Below are positions 45,963 to 54,243 of a DNA stretch of 64,000 nucleotides, piece after piece (the stretch's first letter is position 1; each line of letters opens with the position of its first letter). Location: contig NZ_CP136651.1 in NCBI RefSeq assembly GCF_036784765.1, positions 558,001 to 622,000 on the forward strand. Direction: 5' to 3'. This DNA is from Novosphingobium sp. ZN18A2. Lineage in GTDB: Bacteria > Pseudomonadota > Alphaproteobacteria > Sphingomonadales > Sphingomonadaceae. A program made the translations under genes and the position numbers. The notes beneath the pieces are model-generated. The model saw only the letters and a program-made list of their open reading frames with translations, was not told the DNA's origin and searched no databases.

Positions 45963-46051
45963 GCCGGGGCTTTAGGTGCCTTGGTCCGCGTTTTCCAGAG
46001 CGCCGTGCGATCTGCCTGTCCGCAAGGTGATCGTATCGGCCCGCGGGACAC

Positions 46052-46088
46052 AAAAAACCCTCGCCCCGGGGGCATTGGGGCGAGGGTT
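46052..46088 (-). terminator. Rho-independent terminator downstream of the lolA-like gene
   Basis: The arms AACCCTCGCCCC (46056-46067) and GGGGCGAGGGTT (46077-46088) form a perfect 12-base-pair stem. On the minus strand the stem is followed by TTTTTTG. It lies in the 333-base gap between the lolA-like gene and xthA, 207 bases after the lolA-like stop. That intervening stretch shows no other gene. Confidence 0.88.
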
Positions 46089-46295
46089 CCGTTCGCGTTC
46101 GTCACGCTTGACAGGCGGCTTCAACCGGAGGCTCGGGCAACAGGGGGGAAACCCGCCTCGACCGCTCTTGTCGAAAACCGTTTTAGGCCCGGCGCGCTTG
46201 CTGCCGGATGAACGGCAGCGCAAGGTTTGTCGCAGTTTGTCGCGGCTCTGCAACGTCCGGCAGCAAGACCGCGCCGAATCGGCCGCAGGAATCAA

Positions 46296-46970
46296 TCAGC
46301 GGCCGGGGGCGGAGCGGCGCGGGTCTTTCCAGCGGAACATGTTGTTCGATACGGACATTCCATATTTCTGGTTCGAAAGCCGGATCGTGGTGCGCTTGTT
46401 CTGCGAATCCAGCGCGACCCAGCTATCCAGCTGCCAGCCGCCCGGCGCGCTTGCATCGCGCATGAAGATCATCGTGATCGTGCCGTATTCGGGATGCTTG
46501 GGGTCTTTGGCCTCAAGGCTCAGCACGTCGGGGTGGCCGGTCGGGATCAGCCTGGCATAGCGGGCGACATCGCGATTGGGATCGAGCAGCGCGCCAAGCG
46601 GGCTGTTCTTGATCGGCCAGCGCTGAACCTGCCGGACCTCGTAGTCGATCATGGTCAGCGCCTTGCCGTCCGATACGATCAGCAGCGGAACACCGTCCTG
46701 GTACTGGAAGCGGATGCGGCCGGGGCGCTTCATCGTCAGCACGCCCGAAACGCGCTGGCCGGTGCGGTCCGTCTGCACGAAATCGGCCTGCATGGTCGAA
46801 ATGTCGCGCAGCGCGGTGACGGCTTCGTTCACCTGCGGCGGAACGGCCTCCGCGGCGGCGGTGGCGGATTGCGCCGGCACAAACGCGGCAACGCCCCCGG
46901 CGCCAAGCGCGAGGGCGGCAGCACCAAGGGTGCGGAGCGGTAGGCGGGAAAGCTTGTCGATCATGTCCAT
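46296..46970 (-). CDS. LolA-like outer-membrane lipoprotein carrier protein
   Basis: The 224-residue protein has a basic start and a hydrophobic signal at about residues 14-38 ending near QSATAAA. The mature part (TMQADFVQTDRTGQRVSGVLTMKRPGRIRFQY split over two strands) is the LolA beta-barrel opening. IVSDGKALTMIDYEVRQVQRWPI and LGALLDP match family segments. LolA ferries lipoproteins across the periplasm. Alphaproteobacterial copies are diverged, so I call it LolA-like. ATG 46970 has GAGG upstream; longer starts overlap the rpmG side. Confidence 0.88.
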   Translation of the reverse strand: MDMIDKLSRLPLRTLGAAALALGAGGVAAFVPAQSATAAAEAVPPQVNEAVTALRDISTMQADFVQTDRTGQRVSGVLTMKRPGRIRFQYQDGVPLLIVSDGKALTMIDYEVRQVQRWPIKNSPLGALLDPNRDVARYARLIPTGHPDVLSLEAKDPKHPEYGTITMIFMRDASAPGGWQLDSWVALDSQNKRTTIRLSNQKYGMSVSNNMFRWKDPRRSAPGR

Positions 46971-47071
46971 CGCCGCCTCATGCAATGCGGGCGTTGAACT
47001 CGCCGTGAACCCCTTGCAAAGACACGGGCAAGGTTCCGGCAGGCGGGAGCGCAAGGCACCCGCCATGGCGA

Positions 47072-47239
47072 TTACTTGATCTTCGCTTCCTTGAACTCGA
47101 CGTGCTTGCGCGCGACCGGATCGTACTTGCGGAAAGTCATCTTCTCGGTCGTGTTGCGCGGGTTCTTCTTGGTGACATAGAAGAAGCCGGTGTCCGCGGT
47201 CGAAACCAGGCGGATCTTGACGGTGGTGGGCTTGGCCAT
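47072..47239 (-). CDS. rpmG: 50S ribosomal protein L33
   Basis: This is a 55-residue basic protein: [20 protein letters not shown] at the start, then YVTKKNPRN and [18 protein letters not shown] at the end. The length and sequence match L33 of the cysteine-free type (no zinc ribbon). It is a component of the large ribosomal subunit. It lies 102 bases before the lolA-like gene on the same strand. Confidence 0.97.
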   Translation of the reverse strand: MAKPTTVKIRLVSTADTGFFYVTKKNPRNTTEKMTFRKYDPVARKHVEFKEAKIK

Positions 47240-47415
47240 CTCAAATTCCCGAAACGCGTTGCGGCGCTAAATCCAAACAAGACAGGCGGCGCGTTCCCAC
47301 GCCGCCATCGCAAGGCGCGGCCCTTGGGCGAGAATCCATGCAAAGTCAAGATGGCGAGGTGCCCCTGTGCGCCTCTCTGCCCCGCCTGTGAGCGTTTCAG
47401 TGCCGTCGTTGGTGC

Positions 47416-48195
47416 CTAGTCCATCGGAAAATCGGGCAGGGGTTTCAACAGGCTGCAGCTTTCCTTGATCGGATCGTGGCCCAGCGGGGGCAGGTCAATA
47501 TCCTCAAGCGGGACGTGCGTATCGGGCAGGCGGTTCAGGAAATCGCGAATCAGCGTAAGCCGTCCGCGCTTCTGTTCGTTGAAGTTTACCAGCGTCCACG
47601 GTGCGTATTGCGTGTGCGTGGCCGCCAGCATCGCCTCGCGCGCCTTGGTGTAATCGGCGTATTTCTGCCGCGCCTCGATATCGATCGGTGAGAGTTTCCA
47701 GCGCTTCAGCGGATCGTCCAGCCGTTCCTTGAAGCGCTTTTCCTGTTCTTTCTGGTCCGCCGTCAGCCAGTATTTGAACAGCAGGATGCCATCGTCGACC
47801 AGCAGCTTTTCGAACACCGGCGCCTGGGCCAGAAAGTCGCGAACCTGCCGGTCGGTGGCGAAACCCATCACCTTTTCCACCCCGGCACGGTTGTACCAGC
47901 TGCGGTCGAACAGCACGATCTCCCCGGCGGACGGCAAGTGCTGGACATAGCGCTGGAAATACCATTCGCCGCGCTCCCGGTCGGACGGTTTGGGCAGGGC
48001 CACGCTGCGGCACTGGCGGGGATTGAGCTTTTCCAGGATGGCGTGGATCACGCCGCTTTTCCCGGCGGTATCGCGGCCTTCAAGGATGACGAGCACGCGC
48101 GCGCCCTTTTTCGCGGCCCAGCGCGCGGCGCCCACAAGTTCTTCCTGCATCGGCTCGATCGCGTCTTCGTATGCCTTGCGTTCGGCCTTGCCCAT
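47416..48195 (-). CDS. ppk2: Polyphosphate kinase 2
   Basis: The 259-residue PPK2-family enzyme has Walker A EGRDTAGKSG (about residues 39-48), Walker B FDRSWYNRAGVEKVMGF (Asp97) and the lid-region RFKERLDDPLKRWKLSP. It transfers phosphate between polyphosphate and nucleotides; single-domain members usually make GTP or ATP from polyphosphate, or the reverse. ATG 48195 (MGKAERKAYED) has AAGGA upstream. An earlier in-frame start would extend into the region shared with the phhA promoter. It is divergent from phhA. Confidence 0.94.
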   Translation of the reverse strand: MGKAERKAYEDAIEPMQEELVGAARWAAKKGARVLVILEGRDTAGKSGVIHAILEKLNPRQCRSVALPKPSDRERGEWYFQRYVQHLPSAGEIVLFDRSWYNRAGVEKVMGFATDRQVRDFLAQAPVFEKLLVDDGILLFKYWLTADQKEQEKRFKERLDDPLKRWKLSPIDIEARQKYADYTKAREAMLAATHTQYAPWTLVNFNEQKRGRLTLIRDFLNRLPDTHVPLEDIDLPPLGHDPIKESCSLLKPLPDFPMD

Positions 48196-48277
48196 CGGAT
48201 GTTCCTTGCTGCTTTCGCGCTGATTCGAAACGCGAACCTGCGGCACGCGGCGTCCCCTTGCAATGCCGTGCCGCGAT

Positions 48278-48306
48278 TTGCCGCGCGGCCGCCGCCGTGC
48301 TACAAG
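48278..48306 (+). promoter_or_regulatory. Candidate phhA promoter with very short leader
   Basis: TTGCCG (48278-48283) and TACAAG (48301-48306) are 17 bases apart. Transcription would start about 6-9 bases before the ATG at 48321, and no ribosome-binding site is evident there. Confidence 0.35.
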
Positions 48307-48320
48307 TTGCAGTTGAAACC

Positions 48321-49259
48321 ATGACCCTGATGCTCGACACCGAAACCGACTTCAGTCGCCTGCCGGACCTGCCGCCGGACGTGTTTACCGCGCCGCTGAA
48401 ACGCCCCTCTCATGTGGGCGAGGACTGGCTGGAACCCGCCCAGCGGACCTATGGCGATGCCGAGCACGGGATATGGAAGGATCTCTATGCCCGGCAGATG
48501 GACATCCTGCCCGGCCGCGCGGCCAGTGCCTTCATGGCCGGGTTGCAAAAGCTCGGCCTGGGGCGCGGCGGTGTGCCCGACTTTCGCGAATTGTCCGAGG
48601 AACTGGGCGCGCTGACGGGGTGGAGCGTGGTGCCGGTGCCGATGCTGATCCCCGATCACGTGTTCTTCTGGCACCTGGCGAACCGGCGCTTTCCCGCGGG
48701 CAACTTCATCCGCACGCGCGAGACGTTCGACTATATCGAAGAACCGGACGTGTTCCACGACGTGTTCGGCCACGTGCCGATGCTCGCCGATCCGGTCTAT
48801 GCCGATTACATGCAGGAATATGGTCGCGCCGGGTGGAAGGCGATGCGCTATAACCGGCTGAAGGCGCTGGGCGCGCTCTACTGGTACACCGTTGAGTTCG
48901 GGCTGATCCAGGAAGAGGCGGGGCTTCGCGCCTATGGCGCGGGCATCCTATCGGGCCCGCGCGAGGCGGTGTTTGCGATAGAGAGCAAGTCGCCCAACCG
49001 GATCATGCTGAATGTCGATCGCGTGATGCGCACCGACTATGTGATCAGCGACCTGCAGCCGACCTATTTCGTGATCGAAGGCTTCCAGAACCTCTATCAC
49101 CAGACGGTTGATCGCGATTTCGACCGGCTTTACCGCTCGCTTGGCCCCGGTTTCACTTATGCCAACACCGCCGTGATCGATATCGACAACGTGGTGACGC
49201 GCGGAACGCTGGAATACCACTTGCGTGGCGGACGCGGATCGGGCGCCACTGCCGATTGA
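48321..49259 (+). CDS. phhA: Phenylalanine 4-monooxygenase
   Basis: The enzyme hydroxylates phenylalanine to tyrosine with tetrahydropterin and non-heme iron. The 312-residue monomeric bacterial form has the iron ligands His146 and His151 in EEPDVFHDVFGHVPML and Glu192 in WYTVEFGLI. IPDHVFFWHLANRRFPAGNFIRT and YGAGILSGPREA also match. No N-terminal regulatory ACT domain is present, as usual in bacteria. ATG 48321 is chosen because the upstream in-frame sequence is unlike the family. No pterin dehydratase gene is adjacent. Confidence 0.96.
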   Translation: MTLMLDTETDFSRLPDLPPDVFTAPLKRPSHVGEDWLEPAQRTYGDAEHGIWKDLYARQMDILPGRAASAFMAGLQKLGLGRGGVPDFRELSEELGALTGWSVVPVPMLIPDHVFFWHLANRRFPAGNFIRTRETFDYIEEPDVFHDVFGHVPMLADPVYADYMQEYGRAGWKAMRYNRLKALGALYWYTVEFGLIQEEAGLRAYGAGILSGPREAVFAIESKSPNRIMLNVDRVMRTDYVISDLQPTYFVIEGFQNLYHQTVDRDFDRLYRSLGPGFTYANTAVIDIDNVVTRGTLEYHLRGGRGSGATAD

Positions 49260-49300
49260 TTCAGGCTGACTGTTTCAGGATGGGCGCGATGCCAAACGAA

Positions 49301-49329
49301 AGGCCGGCCCGGACGAACCGGACCGGCCT
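49301..49329. terminator. Probable bidirectional terminator between phhA and the 49.4 kb lipoprotein gene
   Basis: AGGCCGGCCCGG (49301-49312) and CCGGACCGGCCT (49318-49329) pair over 12 positions with one mismatch. The stem is followed on the plus strand by ATTTCG and on the minus strand by TTTCGTTT. It lies between convergent genes. Confidence 0.65.
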
Positions 49330-49360
49330 ATTTCGATAAGCCGACAGAAATCCGCTCCGG

Positions 49361-49663
49361 TCAGCCCGGCGTCTTGTCCCCCGGCGTCTTGTCCGTCGTA
49401 TCGGCCTTGTCTTCCATGGCATCGGCGGTCGCTTCGCCCGCATCGCGCACGGCATCCGCCTTGTCATGGGCCACGTCCTCTGCCGCGCCGCTCATCGTCG
49501 CGTCGGCGGCCTGGTCCATGGCGTCGGCGGTGGCATCGGCCGAATCGCGCACGGCGTCGGCCTGGTTTTCCATCGCGTTTTCCTTCTTGCTGTCGCACGC
49601 GGCAAGGCTGAGGCCCATTGCGGCGACCGAGGCGATCATCGCGCCTTTCACGATCATTTTCAT
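49361..49663 (-). CDS. Small acidic repeat lipoprotein, function unknown
   Basis: The 100-residue protein has a lipoprotein signal with lipobox LAAC at about residues 20-23. The mature part is a low-complexity Ala/Asp/Glu helix with ADAVRDSADATADAM recurring as ADAVRDAGEATADAM, spaced by QAADATMSGAAEDV. This resembles LEA-like or desiccation-type amphipathic repeats. The end repeats TPGDKTPG. AAGGGGAG precedes ATG 49663. A strong hairpin lies 22 bases before that ATG, and a GlsB/YeaQ-type stress membrane protein is upstream, so a stress role is an inference. Confidence 0.75.
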   Translation of the reverse strand: MKMIVKGAMIASVAAMGLSLAACDSKKENAMENQADAVRDSADATADAMDQAADATMSGAAEDVAHDKADAVRDAGEATADAMEDKADTTDKTPGDKTPG

Positions 49664-49685
49664 CAGGTTCTCCCCTTCTAGCATG

Positions 49686-49715
49686 AACGGGGCGGCAAAC
49701 CTGCGCCGCCCCGTT
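49686..49715 (-). terminator. Strong hairpin between two small stress-type genes (terminator or attenuator)
   Basis: AACGGGGCGGC (49686-49696) and GCCGCCCCGTT (49705-49715) are a perfect 11-base-pair stem with an 8-base loop. No T-run follows on the minus strand. It separates the YeaQ-like gene from the lipoprotein gene. Confidence 0.5.
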
Positions 49716-49741
49716 CCGGAATTGTTTTGAAAGTCAGGTGT

Positions 49742-49999
49742 TTAGCGGACCGATCCGCGGCGAACCAGGTTCACGATCGCCAGAAGGACGACCGCGCCCA
49801 GGAACGACACGATCAGGCTGGTGACAGAGATGCCCGACGTAATGCTTCCGCCGGCAACCACCAGTCCGCCGATCAGTGCGCCGATCACGCCGACCACGAT
49901 GTTGAGGAATATGCCTTGCTGGGCGTCGGTGCGCATCACGATGCTGGCAAGCCAGCCGAGAATTCCACCGACGACGAGTAATACGATAAAGCCGATCAT
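49742..49999 (-). CDS. GlsB/YeaQ/YmgE family membrane protein
   Basis: The 85-residue protein has three hydrophobic helices. It opens MIGFIVLLVVGGILGWLASIVMRTDAQQG, contains the glycine-rich NIVVGVIGALIGG and ends in basic residues. This is the transglycosylase-associated (Tag) family, often induced by general stress. Its biochemical function is not known. ATG 49999 gives the family N-terminus, and a longer frame adds an unrelated polar stretch. Confidence 0.92.
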   Translation of the reverse strand: MIGFIVLLVVGGILGWLASIVMRTDAQQGIFLNIVVGVIGALIGGLVVAGGSITSGISVTSLIVSFLGAVVLLAIVNLVRRGSVR

Positions 50000-50121
50000 T
50001 TTTCCGTAACCCTTGCTCAATTGCCTGTCTGCCCAATCAATCCGGGGCTGCGGCAAATGGTTCCGGAAATTCGCGACGAACGGTTCGGTTCGGAGAAATC
50101 TGGCTGGGAATCAGCCGGAAA

Positions 50122-50937
50122 TCAGTGGCTTGAAAGAACCCAAACGGCCAGCGCGCCAACCGCGATGCGATACCAGGCGAAGGGCGAAAAGCCCGATTTG
50201 CTGATATAGGCGACGAACATCTTGATGACCGCCATCGCGACAAGGAAGGCTACCACGAAGCCGATCGCGATCTCGCTCCAGCCCACGCCCGTCGCACCGG
50301 AGGCAAGCGCCTCACGCTTGTCGATCAGTTCCAGCGTGGTGGCGCCCAGCATCGTCGGGATTGCCAGGAAGAAGCTGAACTCGGCCGCGGTGCGCCGCTC
50401 TATCCCCATCGCCAGCGCGCCCATGATCGTGGCGCCCGACCGGCTGACGCCGGGGACCATGGCCAGGCACTGGACGAAGCCTACGCCCAGCGATGCCTTC
50501 AGGCTCAACTGGCCGATCCCCACATATTCGCCGGGTTTCGCCAGCTTTTCGACCACCAGGATGGCAATGCCGCCGACAATCAGCGCCCAGGCGACCACCA
50601 TCGGGCTGCCCAACAGGATGTCGATATAGTCCTTCAGCGCCAGGCCGATGACGGCGGCGGGCATGAAGGCGACCAGCAGGTTGCGCACGAAGCGGATGGA
50701 CAGCGTTTCCATCCGCACCAGTCCCATCGCCACGGCCCAGAAGGTGCGCCAGTAAAGCACCACGACCGCCAGGATCGCGCCCAGCTGGATCACGATGTTG
50801 AACACGGCCCACTGGTTGGCATCATACCCGAACAACTCGGTCGCCAGGATCAGGTGCCCGGTCGACGAGACGGGCAGGAATTCGGTAAGACCCTCGACGA
50901 TACCGAGGAGGATGGCGGTGAGGGTCAGGCTGTCCAT
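50122..50937 (-). CDS. uppP: Undecaprenyl-diphosphatase
   Basis: UppP (BacA) dephosphorylates undecaprenyl diphosphate, recycling the lipid carrier of peptidoglycan and polysaccharide synthesis. The 271-residue polytopic protein has both active-site motifs: EGLTEFLPVSSTGHLIL near residue 15 and PGVSRSGATIMGALAMG near residue 160. ATG 50937 starts MDSLTLTAILLG. It is followed at a distance by the YeaQ-like gene and preceded by an MsbA-like exporter. Confidence 0.97.
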   Translation of the reverse strand: MDSLTLTAILLGIVEGLTEFLPVSSTGHLILATELFGYDANQWAVFNIVIQLGAILAVVVLYWRTFWAVAMGLVRMETLSIRFVRNLLVAFMPAAVIGLALKDYIDILLGSPMVVAWALIVGGIAILVVEKLAKPGEYVGIGQLSLKASLGVGFVQCLAMVPGVSRSGATIMGALAMGIERRTAAEFSFFLAIPTMLGATTLELIDKREALASGATGVGWSEIAIGFVVAFLVAMAVIKMFVAYISKSGFSPFAWYRIAVGALAVWVLSSH

Positions 50938-51032
50938 GCGATGGCGGAGGTCGCCAAACGCGGCGATCCTGTCAAGACCTGCCGGATCGCCTTACCGCGA
51001 ATTCATCGCAGGTCGCGTGCCCGATGCGGCTT

Positions 51033-52862
51033 TCAGCTCTCCGCGTGATCGAACTGGAGCCGGGCCAGCCGCGCATAAAGCCCGCCCGATGCGGCAAGGT
51101 CCGCGTGCGTGCCGATCTCGACGATCCGGCCCGCTTCCATCACCACGATGCGGTCCGCCTGGCGCACGGTGGCAAGCCTGTGCGCGATGACCAGCGTGGT
51201 GCGATGTTCCATCAGCCGGTCGAGCGCCTGCTGCACCAGCCGCTCGCTTTCGGCGTCGAGCGCGCTGGTCGCTTCGTCCAGAAGCAGGATCGGCGCATCG
51301 CGCAGCAACGCGCGGGCAATCGCGATTCGCTGGCGCTGGCCGCCCGAAAGGCGCGTGCCATCCTCTCCCAGAAAGGTATCGAGCTGTTGCGGCATGTCGC
51401 GCAGGAACTGTTCCGCGTTGGCGGCGCGGGCGGCTTCCCAGATCTGATCGTCGCTTGCGCCCCAGTTGCCATAGCGCAGGTTGTCGCGTGCGGTGGCGGC
51501 GAACAGCGTGCCGTCCTGCGGGACGAGCGCCATGCGGGCGCGGATTTCCGCCGGATCGGCGCTGGGCAGGGCGACCCCGTCGATCCGGATCGTGCCTTCC
51601 TGCGGATCGTAGAACCGCTGCGCCAGCATGAAGAGGGTGGACTTGCCCGCACCCGAAGGCCCGACGATGGCCACCGTCTCGCCCGGCTCAACGATCAGCG
51701 AAAAATCACTGAGCGCGGCGACTTCGGGGCGGCTGGGATAGCGGAAGCCCACGTTCTGGAAGGCGATCTGCCCGCGCGGAGGTTCGGGCAGGCGGGTCGG
51801 GCGGGCCGGTGCGCGGATGTCCGGCTCTTCCAGAAGCAGTTCGTTGAGCCGGCTGGCCGCACCCGCGCCGCGCAGCAATTCGCCATAGACTTCGGTCAGC
51901 GCGCCGAACGCGCCCGCCACAAGGCCGCCGGTGATGACGAAGGCCGCAATCGTGCCGCCGCTGATCGTGCCGCGGGCCACGCCGATCGCGCCTTCCCACA
52001 TCAGGCCGGTAATCCCGCCGAACACCAGCAGGATGATGATGGAGGTCATGATCGCGCGGATCGTGATGCGCCGCTTGGCGGTGGCGAACGTGCGCTCGAC
52101 CGCTTCGGAAAAGCGCGTGTGTTCGCGCCGTTCCTGCCCGAAGGCCTGCACCACCTTCATCGCGCCCAGCACTTCGGAAACCATGGAGCCGACATCGGCC
52201 ACCCGGTCCTGGCTGTGGCGCGAAACCTTGCGCAGCCGCCGGCCGAAATAGGCGATCGGGCCGATCACCAGCGGGATACCCAGCAGCAGCCCGCCGGTAA
52301 GCGCGGGCGCCAGCGTGAACAGGTAGGCGATCCCGCCGATGCCCATGATCGTGTTGCGCAGCGCCACCGAAACCGTGGTGCCCACCACCGTTTCGATGAT
52401 CGCGGTATCGCTGGTCATGCGAGAGGATATCTCGCGCGGGCTGTTCGCCTCGAAAAAGCTGGGCGGCAGGCGCAACAGGTTGTCCTGCACTTTCAGCCGC
52501 AGGTCCGCCACGACGCGTTCGCCCAGCCAGGATACGAAATAGAACCGGCATGCGGTGCCGATCGCCAGCACCAGCACCACCACCAGCAGCATCTGGAACC
52601 AGTGCGCGATGTTGTGGACATCGGCCCCGGCGGCGAAACCCTTGTCGATCACCTGGCGGAATCCGGCGGGAATCGCCAGCATCGCCAGCGCGGTGACAAG
52701 CAGCGCCGCGCCCGCCGCGGCCACTTGCGCGGGATATTTCAGCGCTTCGCGAAGCACCATGCGCAGCGGCGCGATATTGCGGGCCGGCCTGGGGTCGGCC
52801 TGCTTGCCGGTCACGTCCGGGGCGGCCTCTTCCGGCGCGGAGGTTCGATCGTCCATCGCCAT
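51033..52862 (-). CDS. ABC transporter, fused permease and ATPase (MsbA/LapB-like exporter)
   Basis: This is a 609-residue half-transporter. Six membrane helices in about residues 40-330 include the coupling-helix region (PREISSRMTSDTAIIETVVG). The ATPase domain has Walker A GPSGAGKST, Q-loop LVPQDGTLFAAT, signature LSGGQRQRIAIARAL, Walker B ILLLDEATSALD and switch IAHRLATV. Such exporters move lipids, drugs or peptides; the cargo is not readable. It starts MAMDDRTSAPEEAAP with an acidic disordered lead. ATG 52856 is an alternative. It is divergent from phaZ. Confidence 0.92.
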   Translation of the reverse strand: MAMDDRTSAPEEAAPDVTGKQADPRPARNIAPLRMVLREALKYPAQVAAAGAALLVTALAMLAIPAGFRQVIDKGFAAGADVHNIAHWFQMLLVVVLVLAIGTACRFYFVSWLGERVVADLRLKVQDNLLRLPPSFFEANSPREISSRMTSDTAIIETVVGTTVSVALRNTIMGIGGIAYLFTLAPALTGGLLLGIPLVIGPIAYFGRRLRKVSRHSQDRVADVGSMVSEVLGAMKVVQAFGQERREHTRFSEAVERTFATAKRRITIRAIMTSIIILLVFGGITGLMWEGAIGVARGTISGGTIAAFVITGGLVAGAFGALTEVYGELLRGAGAASRLNELLLEEPDIRAPARPTRLPEPPRGQIAFQNVGFRYPSRPEVAALSDFSLIVEPGETVAIVGPSGAGKSTLFMLAQRFYDPQEGTIRIDGVALPSADPAEIRARMALVPQDGTLFAATARDNLRYGNWGASDDQIWEAARAANAEQFLRDMPQQLDTFLGEDGTRLSGGQRQRIAIARALLRDAPILLLDEATSALDAESERLVQQALDRLMEHRTTLVIAHRLATVRQADRIVVMEAGRIVEIGTHADLAASGGLYARLARLQFDHAES

Positions 52863-52906
52863 CGCCTAGCCGATGGTATCGGGCACCGGAAGGCCTTCCC
52901 GTGCGT

Positions 52907-52921
52907 TGTTGCATTGCAACA
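52907..52921. promoter_or_regulatory. Perfect 15-base palindrome upstream of phaZ (possible PhaR operator)
   Basis: TGTTGCA-T-TGCAACA is perfectly symmetric and contains TGC-N3-GCA. That spacing is the one I recall for PhaR repressor sites at PHA genes in Paracoccus. It is 65 bases before the phaZ start and 44 bases before the divergent ABC transporter. Confidence 0.5.
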
Positions 52922-52986
52922 GAGGCAAAATAGGCGCAATCTGCGATTCAAACGCGTGATCTGCGCGCATGCAAAAAGGGTCCCAC

Positions 52987-54243
52987 GTGCTTTACAAGGC
53001 TTATGAAATCCAGCGCTCCATGCTCACCATGTCGAGTGCGATGGCGTCGATGGGCGCCGAATTCCTGACCAGTGGCGAATATCCGTTCGCCATGATTCCG
53101 GGCACCGACATGATGGCCTCCGCGTTGGAAGTCTATGCCCACGCAGCCGCACCGCGCGGCAAGCCGGCCTTCGGCATCCGGTCGGTCCAGCTCGACGGCA
53201 ATTCGCATACGGTGCACGAATCGACCGTGCTGCTGCGCCCGTTCGGCGACCTGAAGCGCTTCACGCACGACGGGTTGCCCAAGGACGCGCCGCGCCTGCT
53301 GATCGTCGCGCCGATGAGCGGGCACTATGCCACGCTGCTGCGCGGCACCGTCGAACGGATGCTGGAGCGGTGCGAGGTCTATATCACCGACTGGGCCGAT
53401 GCGAAGTACGTGTCGATGGCCGACGGCGATTTCGACCTCGACGACTATATCGATTACCTGATCGAGTTCCTCGAATACATCGGGCCGGGCGCACACATGA
53501 TGGCGGTGTGCCAGCCCTCGGTCCCCGCGCTGGCGGCAACGGCGGTGATGGACGCGGCGGAAAACCCGTGCCGCCCGGTAACGCTGACAATGATGGGCGG
53601 GCCGATCGATACCCGCGAAAGCCCCACTGCGGTGAACGATCATGCGATCACCAAGCCCTATGTCTGGTTCAAGCACAACGTGATTACCGAAGTGCCGATG
53701 AATTATCCGGGCGAGGGGCGCCGCGTCTATCCCGGCTTCGTCCAGCTTGCCAGCTTCATGAGCATGAACCTGGGCAGCCACATGATGAGCCATTACGGCC
53801 TGTTCAAGCACCTTGTTGTCGGTGACGGCGAAAGCGCCGAGGCGACCAAGGCGTTCTATGAGGAATATCGCGCGGTCTGCGACATGACCGCCGAATTCTA
53901 TCTGCAGACGGTGGACGTGGTGTTCCAGACCCATGCGTTGCCCAAGGGCGAATTCGTGCATCGCGGCAACGTGGTGGATACCGGCGCGATCCGCGACACC
54001 GCGATCCTGTGCATCGAGGGCGAGCGCGACGATATCTCGGGCATCGGGCAGACCAAGGCGGCGATGAAGATCACGCCCAATCTTCCGGACGAGATGAAGA
54101 AATATTACCTTGCCCCCGAAGTGGGTCACTATGGCATCTTCAACGGCTCTCGCTGGCGCAATTCGATCGCGCCGGTGGTGGAAGCGTGGATCGCCCGGCA
54201 CACGGCGAAGGGCAAGGGGCGCAAGCTTACCGCCGTCGCGTGA
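52987..54243 (+). CDS. phaZ: Intracellular polyhydroxyalkanoate depolymerase
   Basis: PhaZ hydrolyses stored PHB in granules. From GTG 52987 the protein has 418 residues and opens MLYKAYEIQRSML, the usual PhaZ beginning; AAGGG lies 7 bases upstream. ATG 52969 is an alternative. The nucleophile is a cysteine in MAVCQPSVPALAA (Cys175), as in the intracellular Ralstonia-type enzymes, rather than a lipase serine. A C-terminal GHYGIFNGSRWRNSIAP carries the catalytic histidine. It is four-base coupled to the epimerase gene. Confidence 0.92.
   Translation: MLYKAYEIQRSMLTMSSAMASMGAEFLTSGEYPFAMIPGTDMMASALEVYAHAAAPRGKPAFGIRSVQLDGNSHTVHESTVLLRPFGDLKRFTHDGLPKDAPRLLIVAPMSGHYATLLRGTVERMLERCEVYITDWADAKYVSMADGDFDLDDYIDYLIEFLEYIGPGAHMMAVCQPSVPALAATAVMDAAENPCRPVTLTMMGGPIDTRESPTAVNDHAITKPYVWFKHNVITEVPMNYPGEGRRVYPGFVQLASFMSMNLGSHMMSHYGLFKHLVVGDGESAEATKAFYEEYRAVCDMTAEFYLQTVDVVFQTHALPKGEFVHRGNVVDTGAIRDTAILCIEGERDDISGIGQTKAAMKITPNLPDEMKKYYLAPEVGHYGIFNGSRWRNSIAPVVEAWIARHTAKGKGRKLTAVA

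Noticed and set aside
51024..53006. Plus-strand frame of 660 codons across the ABC transporter gene
   Set aside because: It is an antisense shadow. All ABC motifs are on the minus strand.
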